Shown here in pieces: positions 1 through 5,126 of a DNA stretch of 5,227 nt (within the stretch, counting starts at the first letter, position 1; every line of letters begins with the position of its first letter). The stretch covers positions 1-5,227 of the forward strand of contig SKTN01000174.1 in NCBI GenBank assembly GCA_007117945.1, given 5' to 3'. This stretch comes from Nitriliruptoraceae bacterium (GTDB lineage Bacteria; Actinomycetota; Nitriliruptoria; Nitriliruptorales; Nitriliruptoraceae). The notes below the pieces were generated by a model. The model had not been told where the DNA came from. It saw nothing but the letters and a program-made list of their open reading frames with translations, and searched no databases. The position numbers were made by a program, and so were the translations under genes.

Positions 1-128
1 ATCCCACGGTCCCTGCACCCGTCGTAGATCGCGCTGATGTGGCCCCCGGTCAGGGTGAACAGCGCGTCCACCCCCTCGTCGACGAGGTGGTCGGCCACGA
101 GCCGCCCGCCGTGCACCTGCTCTCCCAT
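1..128 (-). CDS. Thiamine-pyrophosphate-binding enzyme, acetolactate-synthase-like (N-terminal part, cut by window edge)
   Basis: Only the first 42 residues are in the window; the gene runs off the left edge. The peptide begins MGEQVHGGRLVADHLVDEGV and continues with an F-T-L-T-G-G-H stretch and an I-Y-D-G-C-R-D segment. This is the usual start of the TPP_enzyme_N (PYR) domain: an amphipathic helix, 'EGVD..F', then the glycine turn before the helix preceding the catalytic Glu. That Glu would lie just beyond the window, so activity cannot be judged. The family includes acetolactate synthase, oxalyl-CoA decarboxylase, benzoylformate decarboxylase and uncharacterised members; the 'LTGGHI' wording fits the general acetolactate-synthase-like group, and I cannot choose a substrate. 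The ATG start (minus strand, 128-126) is supported by a GGGAGGG Shine-Dalgarno 5 nt upstream. It diverges from the fructosamine-kinase-family gene, so no shared operon is implied. Confidence 0.82.
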   Translation of the reverse strand, partial: MGEQVHGGRLVADHLVDEGVDALFTLTGGHISAIYDGCRDRG

Positions 129-133
129 GTGTG

Positions 134-140
134 CCCTCCC
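134..140 (-). promoter_or_regulatory. Ribosome binding site of the TPP-enzyme gene
   Basis: The minus strand reads GGGAGGG here, followed by CACAC and then the ATG. The 5-nt spacing is right for a Shine-Dalgarno and fixes the start of the truncated minus-strand gene. Confidence 0.7.
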
Positions 141-288
141 AGAGGCTCGATGGCACACCGTAGACGCCCGCGCCTCGGCCCCGGACGGGGCGCTGAACGG
201 GTCCTGGACCGCAGCCGTACGGTCGTGACAGGATGGTCCGTGCCGGGCCGGCGCCGGTCCGTTGCGCCTCGACGATCGCTGCCCCGCG

Positions 289-1137
289 ATGTCCCCTCCC
301 CATGACGAGCCCACCGAAGGTCTGGTCGCCGAGTGGCCGGGGCACCTGCCCACTCCCCGGGCAGCCACCCGCCTGGACGACGGTTGGGTGGGCGAGACCT
401 GGGCGGTGACGCTGGACGGCGGTCGGCAGGTCGTCGCCAAGCGCAGTCCCCACCCGGCCGACGCGGAGGCCGACGGGCTGGCTGCCCTGCGGACAGCGCA
501 GGTCCCCGTTCCAGAGGTGCTGGGCGTCCACGGGCGCACCCTCGTGCTGGCCCGTGTCGGTGCGCAGTGTCCGCCGCCCGACGACGCGGACTGGTCCGCC
601 CTGGGCCGGGCGGTCGCCAGCATGCACCAGGTCACCTTCGAGCGGTTCGGGTGGCACCGGGACAACCACGCGGGGCGCTTCGCCCAGCCGAACCCCTGGA
701 CGGCCGACTGGCCCACCTTCTTCACCGAGCACCGCGTCCGTGTCCACCTCGGCGACCCGGCGATCCCGGTGGCCCTGCGCCGTCGGCTCGACCGAGCCTG
801 CGGCGGACCGATCCAACAGCGGCTGCGAACCGACCCGCCGGCGGTGCTCACCCACGGGGACCTGTGGATGGGCAACACGATCGCGGGACGGTGGATCGTC
901 GATCCCGAGGTCAGCGCGGCCGACCGTGAGCTGGATCTGGCGTACATGGAGATGTCGACCCGCCGGCCCTTCCCCGAGGCCTTCTGGCGGGGCTACCGCG
1001 CGGTGGCTGACCTGCCGTCCGGGTACCCGGAGCGTCGACCGGTCCTCCAGCTCCACCACCGACTGCTCCAGGTCCGCCACTTCGGTGCCGGACAGCTCCC
1101 GCCGCTGCGCACGACCCTCGACGAGCTGGGCTGGTGA
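289..1137 (+). CDS. Fructosamine kinase family protein (FN3K/YniA-like)
   Basis: The predicted protein is 282 aa, close to the usual ~290 aa of bacterial fructosamine/ketosamine-3-kinase-family proteins. It has the aminoglycoside-phosphotransferase-like kinase fold. Visible elements are the ATP-binding Lys51 (VVAKRS), a helix-C acidic residue Glu60, the family-specific G-W-H-R-D-N at 121-126 followed by QPNPWTADW near 134-142, the catalytic loop HGDLWMGN at 189-196 (Asp191 catalytic, Asn196 metal-binding) and the metal-binding Asp205 in D-P-E, followed by A-D-R-E-L-D-L-A. The family phosphorylates sugar amines formed by protein glycation (ribulosamines, fructosamines) or small-molecule substrates; the true substrate of bacterial members is often unknown. 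I chose ATG 289. An in-frame TTG at 262 would add nine residues, and neither has a convincing Shine-Dalgarno, so a leaderless transcript is possible. No signal peptide or membrane segment, so cytosolic. The family call is firm, the substrate is not. Confidence 0.88.
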   Translation: MSPPHDEPTEGLVAEWPGHLPTPRAATRLDDGWVGETWAVTLDGGRQVVAKRSPHPADAEADGLAALRTAQVPVPEVLGVHGRTLVLARVGAQCPPPDDADWSALGRAVASMHQVTFERFGWHRDNHAGRFAQPNPWTADWPTFFTEHRVRVHLGDPAIPVALRRRLDRACGGPIQQRLRTDPPAVLTHGDLWMGNTIAGRWIVDPEVSAADRELDLAYMEMSTRRPFPEAFWRGYRAVADLPSGYPERRPVLQLHHRLLQVRHFGAGQLPPLRTTLDELGW

Positions 1138-1140
1138 GCG

Positions 1141-1177
1141 GTGGGTGGGCGCGATCCGGCCGGGCTGCCCCCACCAC
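1141..1177 (+). terminator. Possible terminator hairpin after the kinase gene
   Basis: Starting 3 nt after the kinase stop codon, GTGG.GTGGGC (1141-1150) can pair with GCCCCCACCAC (1167-1177), with one mismatch and one bulged A. The loop contains the self-complementary CCGGCCGG. No T-run follows, so it is at best a U-less hairpin terminator of the kind proposed in high-GC bacteria; chance pairing in GC-rich DNA is possible. Confidence 0.35.
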
Positions 1178-1251
1178 ACGACACCGCGACGTCGCGACGC
1201 CACGGCCGGCCCGCGGTGCCCGTTCCTGACCGTCCTGCCCAGCGGTGCGGG

Positions 1252-1275
1252 CAAAACAGAAACAAACACAGAAAT
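1252..1275 (-). promoter_or_regulatory. Upstream putative operator for the DeoR-type regulator
   Basis: On the plus strand this A-rich stretch holds two ACAGAAA copies (1256-1262 and 1268-1274), 12 nt apart. Read on the minus strand it gives TTTCTGTGTTTGTTTCTGT, which matches the downstream element at 1296-1316 when each T after TTC is treated as an insertion. It stands out from the GC-rich surroundings and lies just upstream of the predicted -35. DeoR-family repressors commonly bind repeated short elements like this next to their own gene. Assignment to this regulator is inferred from position. Confidence 0.5.
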
Positions 1276-1280
1276 ACCCA

Positions 1281-1309
1281 TAGACACACAGGTCCGTTCG
1301 TGTTAGTTT
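1281..1309 (+). promoter_or_regulatory. Predicted sigma-70-type promoter of the fru operon
   Basis: The -35 candidate TAGACA (1281-1286; one mismatch to TTGACA) and the -10 candidate TAGTTT (1304-1309; fits TAnnnT) are separated by exactly 17 nt. Transcription would start near 1315-1317, giving a leader of about 34 nt before ATG 1350. It lies in the only A/T-rich patch of the spacer. The -10 is inside the downstream operator-like repeat, which fits repression by blocking RNA polymerase. Confidence 0.6.
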
Positions 1310-1316
1310 CGTGTCC
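1296..1316 (+). promoter_or_regulatory. Downstream putative operator overlapping the -10
   Basis: A tandem repeat of TTCGTGT occurs at 1297-1303 and 1308-1314, an 11-nt period (about one helical turn). It covers the predicted -10 and reaches the likely transcription start. The core GTTCGTGTTAGTTTCGTGT resembles the upstream element in inverted orientation. A repressor bound here would occlude the promoter. The likely ligand of the bound regulator is fructose-1-phosphate, by analogy with characterised FruR proteins of the DeoR family. Confidence 0.5.
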
Positions 1317-1339
1317 AGCAGGTGAGGGACAGGGATCGC

Positions 1340-1347
1340 GGAGGTGA
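1340..1347 (+). promoter_or_regulatory. Ribosome binding site of fruR
   Basis: GGAGGTGA is an uninterrupted match to the anti-Shine-Dalgarno of 16S rRNA. The GGAGG core ends 5 nt before ATG 1350. This decides the start: an in-frame GTG at 1344 lies inside the binding site itself and is not a credible start. Confidence 0.8.
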
Positions 1348-1349
1348 CG

Positions 1350-2108
1350 ATGTACGCCGAGGAACGCCGCAGGTTGATCGTCGAGCAGGCACGACTCGCC
1401 GGACGCGTGGAGGTCATCGCGCTCGCCGAGGAGCTCGAGGTGACACCGGAGACCGTGCGCCGCGACCTGACCGACCTGGAGCGCCGCGGGCTGCTGCGCC
1501 GCGTCCACGGCGGCGCGCTGCCGATCGACCGTGCAACAGCCGAACCCGCCCTGGACGACAAGGCCACGGTGATGCTGGCGGAGAAGCGTCGCATCGCCAA
1601 GGCCGCCCTCGAGGTCGTCCCCGACGCGGGTTCGGTGCTCCTGGACGCTGGCAGCACCACCGGCGAGCTGGCCACCCTCTTCCCTGACCGCGAGCTCACG
1701 GTGCTGACCAACGGGCTCCCGATCGCCACGAGCCTGGCGGCGCGCAGCGAGCTCGACGTCCACCTCATCGGTGGCCGGGTGCGCGGCCGGACCATGGCCA
1801 CCGTCGACGGCTGGGCCCTGCAGGCGCTCGCCGACCTCCAGGTCGACGTCGCCTTCATCGCCACCAACGGGCTCAGCGCGACCCGGGGGCTGTCCACCCA
1901 CGACCCGGCTGAGGCCCAGGTCAAGGCGGCGATGCTCCAGGCGGCACGCGAGACCGTCCTGCTGGCCGACAGCTCGAAGGTGGGTGCGGAACAGCTCATC
2001 CGCTACGCGACCGTGGAGCGCGTCGACCTCATCATCACCGACAGCGGTCTGGACGACGAACGGGCCGAGGAGCTCACCGCGGCCGGTCCCCGGGTGGTGC
2101 GCGCATGA
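1350..2108 (+). CDS. fruR: DeoR-family transcriptional regulator of the fructose operon
   Basis: A 252-aa cytosolic DNA-binding protein, the standard DeoR-family length. Residues ~6-57 form the DeoR winged helix-turn-helix, with the recognition helix in VTPETVRRDL (31-40) and the family signature running through LERRGLLRRVHGGA. Residues ~75-235 form the sugar-phosphate-binding sensor domain (DeoRC), with LLDAGSTTGELA around 97-108, TNGLPIA (120-126), IGGRVR (140-145), FIATNGLS (169-176), the G-L-S-T-H-D-P-A-E-A-Q segment (180-190) and LADSSKVG (205-212, Lys210). It is the first gene of the operon and its stop overlaps the fruK start by 4 bp. It probably represses its own operon through the repeats around 1252-1316 and is relieved by fructose-1-phosphate. 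The ligand is inferred from family knowledge and neighbours. A GlpR-like role is an alternative, but context strongly favours fructose. Confidence 0.88.
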   Translation: MYAEERRRLIVEQARLAGRVEVIALAEELEVTPETVRRDLTDLERRGLLRRVHGGALPIDRATAEPALDDKATVMLAEKRRIAKAALEVVPDAGSVLLDAGSTTGELATLFPDRELTVLTNGLPIATSLAARSELDVHLIGGRVRGRTMATVDGWALQALADLQVDVAFIATNGLSATRGLSTHDPAEAQVKAAMLQAARETVLLADSSKVGAEQLIRYATVERVDLIITDSGLDDERAEELTAAGPRVVRA

Positions 2109-3055
2109 TCGTCACCCTCACCCCCAACCCCTCCCTCGACCGCACCCTGCAGATCGAGCAGCTACGGCGCGGTGAGGTGGTCCGTGCGAGCTCCGTCCGG
2201 GTCGACCCCGGCGGGAAGGGCATCAACGTCGCCCTGGCGCTCACCACGACCGGGCACGCCGCCCGCGCGGTGGTGCCGATCGGCGGCCGGGAGGGCGAGC
2301 AGCTCGCGGCCGCCATCGAGGACACCGGCATCGAGCTGATCCGCGTCGCCATCACCGAGGCGGTCCGCACCAACATCACCCTCGCCGAACCCGACGGCTC
2401 CGTGACCAAGATCAACGACCCCGGGCCGACGCTGACCCCCACCGAGGCGGCCGCGCTCACCCGCTCCACGATCGACGCCCTGGACGGCGCCACCTGGGTG
2501 GCGGGCTGCGGCTCGCTGCCGCCGGGCGCCTCCAACCAGCTCTACGCCGAGCTCGTCGCCCAGGCCCACGCCGCGGGCGCGCTGGTCGCGGTCGACGCCA
2601 GCGGACCTGCGCTGGCCGCATCCGTGGAAGCGGGCCCCGACCTGATCAAGCCCAACGTGCACGAGCTGGCCGAGCTGACCGGACGTCATCTGCTGCGCAT
2701 CGGCGACGTGGTCGACGCCGCCCACCAGCTCCAGGCCTCCGGGATCGCCACCGTCGTGGTCTCCCTCGGGGCGGACGGGGCCGTGCTGGTCGATGCCGAG
2801 GCCGCCTGGGCGGCGACCACGCCACGCATCACCGTGCGGAGCACCGTCGGTGCCGGCGACGCCCTGGTGGCCGGCCTCCTCGCCGCGGGCGGACGCGGAC
2901 CCGAGGCCCTGCGCAGCGGCGTGGCCTACGGCACCGCCGCGGCGCAGCTGCCCGGCACCCAGTTCCCCACCCCCGACCAGCTCAACCTCGACGCCGTCAC
3001 CGTCGCCGAGGCCGACCCCGACCGAGAACTGACCGAACCCGGAGGACCCCGATGA
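2105..3055 (+). CDS. fruK: 1-phosphofructokinase (fructose-1-phosphate kinase)
   Basis: A 316-aa PfkB/ribokinase-family enzyme that phosphorylates fructose-1-phosphate with ATP to fructose-1,6-bisphosphate, linking PTS-imported fructose to glycolysis. The start MIVTLTPNPSLDRTL (Asp12) is the typical 1-phosphofructokinase opening. The substrate-binding PfkB signature D-P-G-G-K-G-I-N lies at 34-41, KPNVHEL at 182-188, and the C-terminal PfkB signature contains the anion hole and catalytic base G-A-G-D at 249-252 (Asp252). Length is near the family's ~310 aa, with a slightly longer hydrophilic tail after TQFPTP. The ATG overlaps the fruR stop (ATGA). Only a weak GGGTGG (2092-2097) precedes it, so translation probably depends on coupling to fruR. 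Tagatose-6-phosphate kinase is a sequence-similar alternative, but the fructose PTS genes immediately downstream argue for FruK. Confidence 0.93.
   Translation: MIVTLTPNPSLDRTLQIEQLRRGEVVRASSVRVDPGGKGINVALALTTTGHAARAVVPIGGREGEQLAAAIEDTGIELIRVAITEAVRTNITLAEPDGSVTKINDPGPTLTPTEAAALTRSTIDALDGATWVAGCGSLPPGASNQLYAELVAQAHAAGALVAVDASGPALAASVEAGPDLIKPNVHELAELTGRHLLRIGDVVDAAHQLQASGIATVVVSLGADGAVLVDAEAAWAATTPRITVRSTVGAGDALVAGLLAAGGRGPEALRSGVAYGTAAAQLPGTQFPTPDQLNLDAVTVAEADPDRELTEPGGPR
3041..3045 (+). promoter_or_regulatory. Ribosome binding site of the EIIA gene
   Basis: GGAGG inside the last codons of fruK, 6 nt before ATG 3052. The EIIA gene therefore has its own good Shine-Dalgarno as well as the ATGA overlap with fruK. 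Confidence 0.7.
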
Positions 3056-3516
3056 CCACCATCTCGGATCTGATCACGCCAGCGCTGGTCACGACAGACC
3101 TCGTTGCTACCACCGCCGAGGAGGCGATCGACGAGCTCGCCCGCCTGCTCGAGGCCGACGGGCGGGTCACCGACCGCCAGGCCTACGTCGCCACCGTCAT
3201 CGCCCGGGAGGGCGAGACCGGCGGGACCGGCATGGAGTCGGGGATCGCCATCCCCCACGGAAAGACCACCGCCGTCGCCACCCCCGGGCTGGCCTTCGGG
3301 CGCAGCGCGGTCGGGTTGGACTTCGGCGCTGAGGACGGCACGCCCTCGGACCTGATCTTCCTCATCGCCGCACCGGATGGCGAGGACGATCTGCACGTGA
3401 GGGTCCTGTCGCGCATCGCCCGCAAGCTGATCCACGAGTCCTTCCGGACGTCACTGCGCGAGGCCCCCACCCCGCAGGCCGTCGTCGACATCATCGAGCA
3501 GGAGGTCGAGCTGTGA
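3052..3516 (+). CDS. PTS fructose-type EIIA component, stand-alone protein
   Basis: A 154-aa cytosolic phosphocarrier, the full length of a single PTS_EIIA type-2 (fructose/mannitol) domain with nothing fused to it. It accepts phosphate from HPr and passes it to the EIIB domain encoded next. The family signature E-S-G-I-A-I-P-H-G-K (62-71) carries the phosphorylated His69. LITPALV near the start and the FLIAAPDGEDDLHVRVLSRI stretch (~103-122) are typical of the fold. It overlaps fruK by ATGA upstream and the EIIBC gene by GTGA downstream. In many actinobacteria this domain is fused to EIIBC in one FruA protein; here it is separate. A regulatory PtsN-type (nitrogen) EIIA has a similar fold, but the operon context makes sugar transport much more likely. 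I leave the symbol blank because naming differs between organisms (fruB, ptfA, fruA). Confidence 0.92.
   Translation: MTTISDLITPALVTTDLVATTAEEAIDELARLLEADGRVTDRQAYVATVIAREGETGGTGMESGIAIPHGKTTAVATPGLAFGRSAVGLDFGAEDGTPSDLIFLIAAPDGEDDLHVRVLSRIARKLIHESFRTSLREAPTPQAVVDIIEQEVEL
3501..3505 (+). promoter_or_regulatory. Ribosome binding site of the EIIBC gene
   Basis: GGAGG within the end of the EIIA coding sequence, 7 nt before GTG 3513. It supports the GTG as the true start. The alternative internal ATG starts would remove the EIIB active-site cysteine. Confidence 0.7.
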
Positions 3517-4997
3517 AGCTCGTAGCAGTCACCAGTTGCCCCACAGGTATCGCCCACAGCGAGATGGCGGCGGAGGCCCTCGAGGTCGCTGCCAAGGCGC
3601 AGGGCCACGAGATCCAGGTCGAGGTCCAGGGCGCCGCAGGCGGCCCGCCGATCCCGGCTGACGTCATCAAGGGTGCGGACGCGGTGATCTTCGCCGTCGA
3701 CGCCACCGTCCGTGACATCGAGCGGTTCGCACACCTGCCCAAGGTCGAGGTCCGCACCCGCGAGGCCATCGACAAGGCACCCGCGATCGTCCAGCGCGCC
3801 GTGGAGGCCGCGCAGAGCAAGGCGCCGGTGACCGCCGGTGCACCGGCCACCGAGGGGGCCGACGACGAGGACGACGTGTTCGCCTCGGTCACCGGTCAGA
3901 GCACCAGCAAGGGTGAGGAGGTCCGCCGGTGGTTGATGACCGGCGTGTCCTACATGATCCCCTTCGTGGTCGCCGGTGGGATCCTGATCGCCGCGTCCTT
4001 CGCCATCGCCGACGCCGTCGCGGTCACCGAGGTGACCGTCTTCGACCCGGCGACCGGGCTCGCGACCCCCGCTGATCTGGGTATCGACACCATGACCTGG
4101 ATCGGCGCGATCCTGCTCACCATCGGTGGGACCGCCTTCGGCATGCTGGTGCCGATCCTGGCGGGTTACATCGCCTACGCCATGGCGGACCGTCCCGGGC
4201 TGGCCCCCGGCATCGTCGGAGGCCTGCTCGCCAACACCGTCGAAGCCGGCTTCCTCGGCGGCATCATCGCCGGTCTGCTGGCCGGTGGCATCGTGATGGC
4301 CCTGAAGAAGATCCCGGCCAAGGGCACGCTCAAGCGGATGATGCCCGTCCTGGTCTACCCGATCCTGGGTGTGCTCGGTGTCGGTGTGCTGATGCTGCTG
4401 GTGGTCGGCGAACCCGTCGCCGCGATCAACGCCGGGCTCAGCGAGTGGCTCACCGGGCTGTCGGGCGCCAACCAGATCCTGCTCGGCCTGCTCATCGGCG
4501 CGATGATGGCCTTCGACATGGGTGGACCGGTCAACAAGGTCGCCTACGCCTTCGGGATCCTGTCCCTTGAGGCCGGCAACTTCCAGATCATGGCCGCGGT
4601 CATGGCCGCCGGCATGACCCCGCCCCTGGGGCTCGCCCTGGCCACCGTCCTTCGCCGGAAGCTGTTCAACGAGGGAGAGCGTCGCGCCGGTCAGGCCGCC
4701 TGGGTCATGGGTGCCTCCTTCATCACCGAAGGTGCGATCCCCTTCGCCGCCGCCGATCCGCTGCGCGTCATCCCCTCGCTGATGGTCGGCTCCGCCACCA
4801 CCGGTGCCCTGTCCCTGGCCTTCAACGCCAGCCTCCAGGCACCCCACGGCGGGATCTGGGTGATCGGCGTGATCGGTAACCCGCTGCTCTACCTGCTGGC
4901 GATCGCGATCGGGACCGCGGTCACCGCCGCGATGGTGATCGGACTCAAGTCGCTCGGTCGTACCGAGAAGGAGGCTGCCGTCCCCGCAGCCGCCTGA
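3513..4997 (+). CDS. fruA: PTS fructose transporter subunit EIIBC (permease)
   Basis: A 494-aa membrane protein that imports fructose and phosphorylates it to fructose-1-phosphate. Residues 1-~100 are one EIIB domain; Cys9 in VTSCPTGIAHSEMAAEAL is the phosphorylated residue. Residues ~101-133 are a linker rich in Ala, Pro and acidic residues (E-G-A-D-D-E-D-D). Residues ~138-480 are the EIIC domain with repeated hydrophobic segments (for example ~144-168, 196-223, 231-263, 277-299, 320-335, 355-379, 448-476). EIIC hallmarks are ADRPGLAPG (225-233), GGPVNKVAYAFG (337-348), F-I-T-E-G-A-I-P-F-A-A-A-D-P-L-R-V-I-P (403-421) with the conserved Glu406 motif, and QAPHGG (442-447). There is only one EIIB domain, unlike the duplicated B'BC layout of E. 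coli FruA. The GTG start overlaps the EIIA stop by 4 bp. The fructose assignment rests on family motifs plus fruK next door; mannose-type specificity is less likely. Confidence 0.93.
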   Translation: MKLVAVTSCPTGIAHSEMAAEALEVAAKAQGHEIQVEVQGAAGGPPIPADVIKGADAVIFAVDATVRDIERFAHLPKVEVRTREAIDKAPAIVQRAVEAAQSKAPVTAGAPATEGADDEDDVFASVTGQSTSKGEEVRRWLMTGVSYMIPFVVAGGILIAASFAIADAVAVTEVTVFDPATGLATPADLGIDTMTWIGAILLTIGGTAFGMLVPILAGYIAYAMADRPGLAPGIVGGLLANTVEAGFLGGIIAGLLAGGIVMALKKIPAKGTLKRMMPVLVYPILGVLGVGVLMLLVVGEPVAAINAGLSEWLTGLSGANQILLGLLIGAMMAFDMGGPVNKVAYAFGILSLEAGNFQIMAAVMAAGMTPPLGLALATVLRRKLFNEGERRAGQAAWVMGASFITEGAIPFAAADPLRVIPSLMVGSATTGALSLAFNASLQAPHGGIWVIGVIGNPLLYLLAIAIGTAVTAAMVIGLKSLGRTEKEAAVPAAA

Positions 4998-5004
4998 ACG
5001 ATCC

Positions 5005-5043
5005 GGTCCGGGTGTCCGTGCCACACCGGCGGGCACCCGGACC
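5005..5043 (+). terminator. Strong hairpin between the EIIBC gene and ptsH (terminator, attenuator or processing element)
   Basis: GGTCCGGGTGTCC (5005-5017) pairs with GGGCACCCGGACC (5031-5043) over 13 consecutive pairs, one of them G-T. A further GCC/GGC stem (5020-5022 with 5028-5030) closes on an ACACC loop. It begins 7 nt after the EIIBC stop. No T-run follows, so classical intrinsic termination is not shown. It may be a U-less terminator, a partial terminator that lowers or separates ptsH expression, or a 3'-end stabiliser of the fru transcript. The structure is clear; its role is inferred. Confidence 0.6.
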
Positions 5044-5111
5044 ACCACAGAGCAAGCGCGAGACCAACCAGCCACCACCCCACGCACCCGCACGTCACCG
5101 CGCGCTTCGAG

Positions 5112-5118
5112 GGAGAGG
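5112..5118 (+). promoter_or_regulatory. Ribosome binding site of ptsH
   Basis: GGAGAGG, 8 nt before ATG 5127. No convincing -10/-35 pair was found between the hairpin at 5005-5043 and this site, so ptsH may be expressed by read-through. Confidence 0.6.
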
Positions 5119-5126
5119 AACCCGTC

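Noticed and set aside
157..185. Possible minus-strand promoter for the TPP gene: TACGGT at 162-157 fits a -10
   Set aside because: No -35-like hexamer lies about 17 nt upstream, and a TAnnnT match alone is too weak to report as a promoter.
37..305. Small plus-strand open frames of 63 and 88 codons over the TPP-gene start and divergent spacer
   Set aside because: They overlap the well-supported minus-strand TPP-enzyme start, lack a Shine-Dalgarno and encode compositionally biased peptides.
1209..1253. GCCCGC/GCGGGC and TGCCCG/CGGGCA pairings just before the A-rich operator, as a terminator
   Set aside because: The stems are only 6 bp with large loops and are followed by an A-run, not a T-run, on the plus strand; GC-rich DNA readily gives such pairs.
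1141..1347. A 68-codon open frame between the kinase gene and fruR
   Set aside because: It begins at a non-ATG codon, covers the hairpin, operators and promoter, and its sequence resembles no protein family; it is the regulatory spacer read in frame.
911..1999. Minus-strand open frames of 362 and 302 codons across the kinase end, the spacer and fruR
   Set aside because: They run antisense through the regulatory spacer and a canonical DeoR gene; their products are Arg/Ser/Ala- or Gly/Arg-rich with no domain.
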